Origin: Cytophagales bacterium
Lineage (GTDB): Bacteria > Bacteroidota > Bacteroidia > Cytophagales > Cyclobacteriaceae
Length of the DNA stretch: 8,063 nt
Direction: 5' to 3'
Assembly: GCA_003541895.1 (NCBI GenBank)
Contig: DPLR01000263.1
Span: 1-8,063 of the forward strand
This document shows positions 6,822 through 8,063 of this stretch, piece by piece. A program made the position numbers and the translations under genes. Below the pieces are notes generated by a model that did no database searches, was not told the DNA's origin, and was given only the letters and a program-made list of their open reading frames with translations. The stretch's first letter is position 1. Each line of letters begins with the position of its first letter.

Positions 6822-6853
6822 TAAAAGTACTTTGAATAAGTTTTTTTTCCAAA
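6822..6853 (-). promoter_or_regulatory. Bacteroidota-type promoter of the receiver gene
   Basis: On the minus strand a TTTG (6853-6850) is followed by a 20-base spacer and TACTTTTA (6829-6822), a 7 of 8 match to TAnnTTTG. This fits the Bacteroidota sigma-factor consensus of TTTG and TAnnTTTG about 19-21 bases apart. The spacer contains a run of eight A (6848-6841), which may bend the DNA. The box ends 21 bases before the ATG at 6800-6798. It is the best promoter match in the window. Confidence 0.6.
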
Positions 6854-6919
6854 CGCAGGAATCTGAATAAACTTACATAGGGTCGGTTAAGTGCTATTGG
6901 CTAAGTTGAACGTCAGCAA

Positions 6920-6937
6920 AGTCACCCACAGGTAACT
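6920..6937 (-). terminator. Weak terminator-like hairpin after the aldehyde dehydrogenase gene
   Basis: In the minus-strand transcript AGUUACC and GGUGACU form a 7-bp stem with one G-U pair around a UGUG loop, starting 10 bases after the TGA stop at 6950-6948. Only a short UU-G tail follows, so termination would be leaky. It may separate the dehydrogenase transcript from the receiver gene, which has its own promoter further on. Confidence 0.33.
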
Positions 6938-6947
6938 ATTCAATGAC

Positions 6948-8063
6948 TCACAAATCGAACTTAATTCCTTGCGCCAGCGGCAATGATTCACCATAATTAA
7001 TGGTATTGGTTTGCCTGCGCATATACACTTTCCAAGAGTCAGAGCCCGATTCCCGTCCGCCACCAGTTTCCTTTTCACCACCAAAAGCACCACCGATTTC
7101 CGCACCTGAAGTTCCGATGTTTACATTGGCGATGCCGCAGTCTGAGCCCGCATGCGAAAGGAATTTCTCCATGTCTTGCATACGGGTAGTCATGATGGCC
7201 GAAGACAATCCTTGCTTCACTCCGTTTTGAAGTTCAATAGCCTCATCAAGGGTTTTGTATTTGATCAAATAGAGAATCGGTGCGAAGGTTTCGGCTTGCA
7301 CGATTTCAAAATGATTTTTTACTTCAGCGATGGCCGGCTTCACATAACATCCCGACTCATATCCTTTGCCCGAAAGTTTACCGCCACGAACCAAAAATGA
7401 GCCGCCTTCACTTGAAATTTTTGATAGCGCATTGGAATAATTTTTCACTGCAAGTTTATCGATGAGCGGGCCAACATGATTGGTTTGATCTAACGGATTG
7501 CCAATACGAAGCTGACCATACGCTTTCTTCAATCGGTTTTTCACTTCATCGTAAACACTTTCATGAATAATCAATCTTCTCGTAGAAGTACAACGCTGGC
7601 CGGCCGTACCTACTGCACCAAATACAGCACCGATAATTGCCATATCGAGGTTCGCATTTTCGGTGATGATGATAGCGTTATTACCACCGAGTTCTAACAA
7701 TGCTCTTCCTAAACGTGCGCTCACCGCTTGACCAACTGCTTTGCCCATGCGCACAGAGCCTGTTGCCGACACCAAAGGAATATTTTCGTTGTCGCACATC
7801 AGCTTACCTACTTTGTAATCGCCATTCACAATACACGACACGCCTTCGGGTACATCATTCTTCTTAAATATTTTGGCAACAATATTTTGACACGCGATGC
7901 TACACAGCGGAGTTTTCTCTGATGGTTTCCAAATACAAACATCACCACACACCCATGCAATCATGGAGTTCCAACTCCACACTGCCACCGGAAAATTGAA
8001 TGCCGAAATAATTCCGACAATTCCAAGCGGATGATATTGCTCGTACATGCGGTGCATCGGTCT
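6948..8063 (-). CDS. ALDH7/antiquitin-family aldehyde dehydrogenase (likely L-piperidine-6-carboxylate / alpha-aminoadipic semialdehyde dehydrogenase), N-terminus outside the window
   Basis: The open frame covers 371 residues and enters from beyond base 8063 (Arg-Pro precede the first internal Met at 8057), so roughly the first 130-140 residues of a family protein of about 510 are missing. The first internal ATG is not the true start. Numbered from the Met at 8057, catalytic parts are Asn21 in FNFP, general base Glu122 in LLELGGNN and nucleophile Cys156 in GTAGQRCTSTRR. Arg155 before the cysteine matches the Arg that in human ALDH7A1 holds the substrate carboxylate. The end, SGAEIGGAFGGEKETGGGRESGSDSW and LPLAQGIKF, closely resembles antiquitin. 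This enzyme uses NAD+ to oxidise alpha-aminoadipic semialdehyde in lysine catabolism (bacterial names amaB or pcd). No other lysine gene is in view. Family call is firm; substrate is inferred from similarity. Confidence 0.92.
   Translation of the reverse strand, partial: RPMHRMYEQYHPLGIVGIISAFNFPVAVWSWNSMIAWVCGDVCIWKPSEKTPLCSIACQNIVAKIFKKNDVPEGVSCIVNGDYKVGKLMCDNENIPLVSATGSVRMGKAVGQAVSARLGRALLELGGNNAIIITENANLDMAIIGAVFGAVGTAGQRCTSTRRLIIHESVYDEVKNRLKKAYGQLRIGNPLDQTNHVGPLIDKLAVKNYSNALSKISSEGGSFLVRGGKLSGKGYESGCYVKPAIAEVKNHFEIVQAETFAPILYLIKYKTLDEAIELQNGVKQGLSSAIMTTRMQDMEKFLSHAGSDCGIANVNIGTSGAEIGGAFGGEKETGGGRESGSDSWKVYMRRQTNTINYGESLPLAQGIKFDL

Noticed and set aside
6841..6848. Run of eight T on the plus strand as the terminator tail of a plus-strand transcript
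   Set aside because: No stable GC stem precedes it on the plus strand, and the run sits in the spacer of the minus-strand receiver promoter.

Overview
The window reads as an ordinary chromosomal stretch of a Bacteroidota bacterium, most likely of the Cytophagales type. The reasons are protein-level resemblance to Bacteroidota families, starts without Shine-Dalgarno sequences but with AT-rich leaders, and several promoter boxes of the Bacteroidota -7 type (TAnnTTTG). The base composition is moderate and slightly AT-rich. I see no mobile element, CRISPR array, tRNA, rRNA or phage gene. All stretches without a gene are shorter than 180 bases.

Left part, minus strand (4753 down to 1): a tight gene run reads, in transcription order, a secreted dipeptidyl-peptidase IV-type protease (2549-4753), a Tat-exported N4-(beta-N-acetylglucosaminyl)-L-asparaginase (1580-2542) and CutC (831-1577). 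The gaps are only 6 and 2 bp, so this is almost certainly one operon. After a 63-bp gap follows an amylosucrase-like GH13 enzyme (1-767), cut by the window edge. That gap holds a 42-bp imperfect inverted repeat surrounding a candidate -7 box, so the amylosucrase gene may have its own regulated promoter. The first two enzymes fit degradation of peptides and N-glycopeptides outside the cytoplasm. The place of CutC with them hints at a role beyond copper.

Middle: a 175-bp divergent promoter region (4754-4928) separates this operon from a plus-strand gene for a 487-residue, apparently all-helical cytoplasmic protein of unknown function (4929-6392). That gene meets a minus-strand stand-alone response-regulator receiver protein (6393-6800) tail to tail with no base between the two stop codons. 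The junction is the exact centre of a 22-bp near-palindrome.

Right part: upstream of the receiver gene is a good Bacteroidota-type promoter (6822-6853). A weak terminator-like hairpin (6920-6937) follows an ALDH7/antiquitin-family aldehyde dehydrogenase (6948-8063, minus strand), whose N-terminus lies outside the window.

I do not see a clear new multi-gene system. The items most worth a second look are the inverted repeat at the amylosucrase start, the protease/glycosylasparaginase/CutC operon, the unknown helical protein, and the palindrome at the abutting stop codons.
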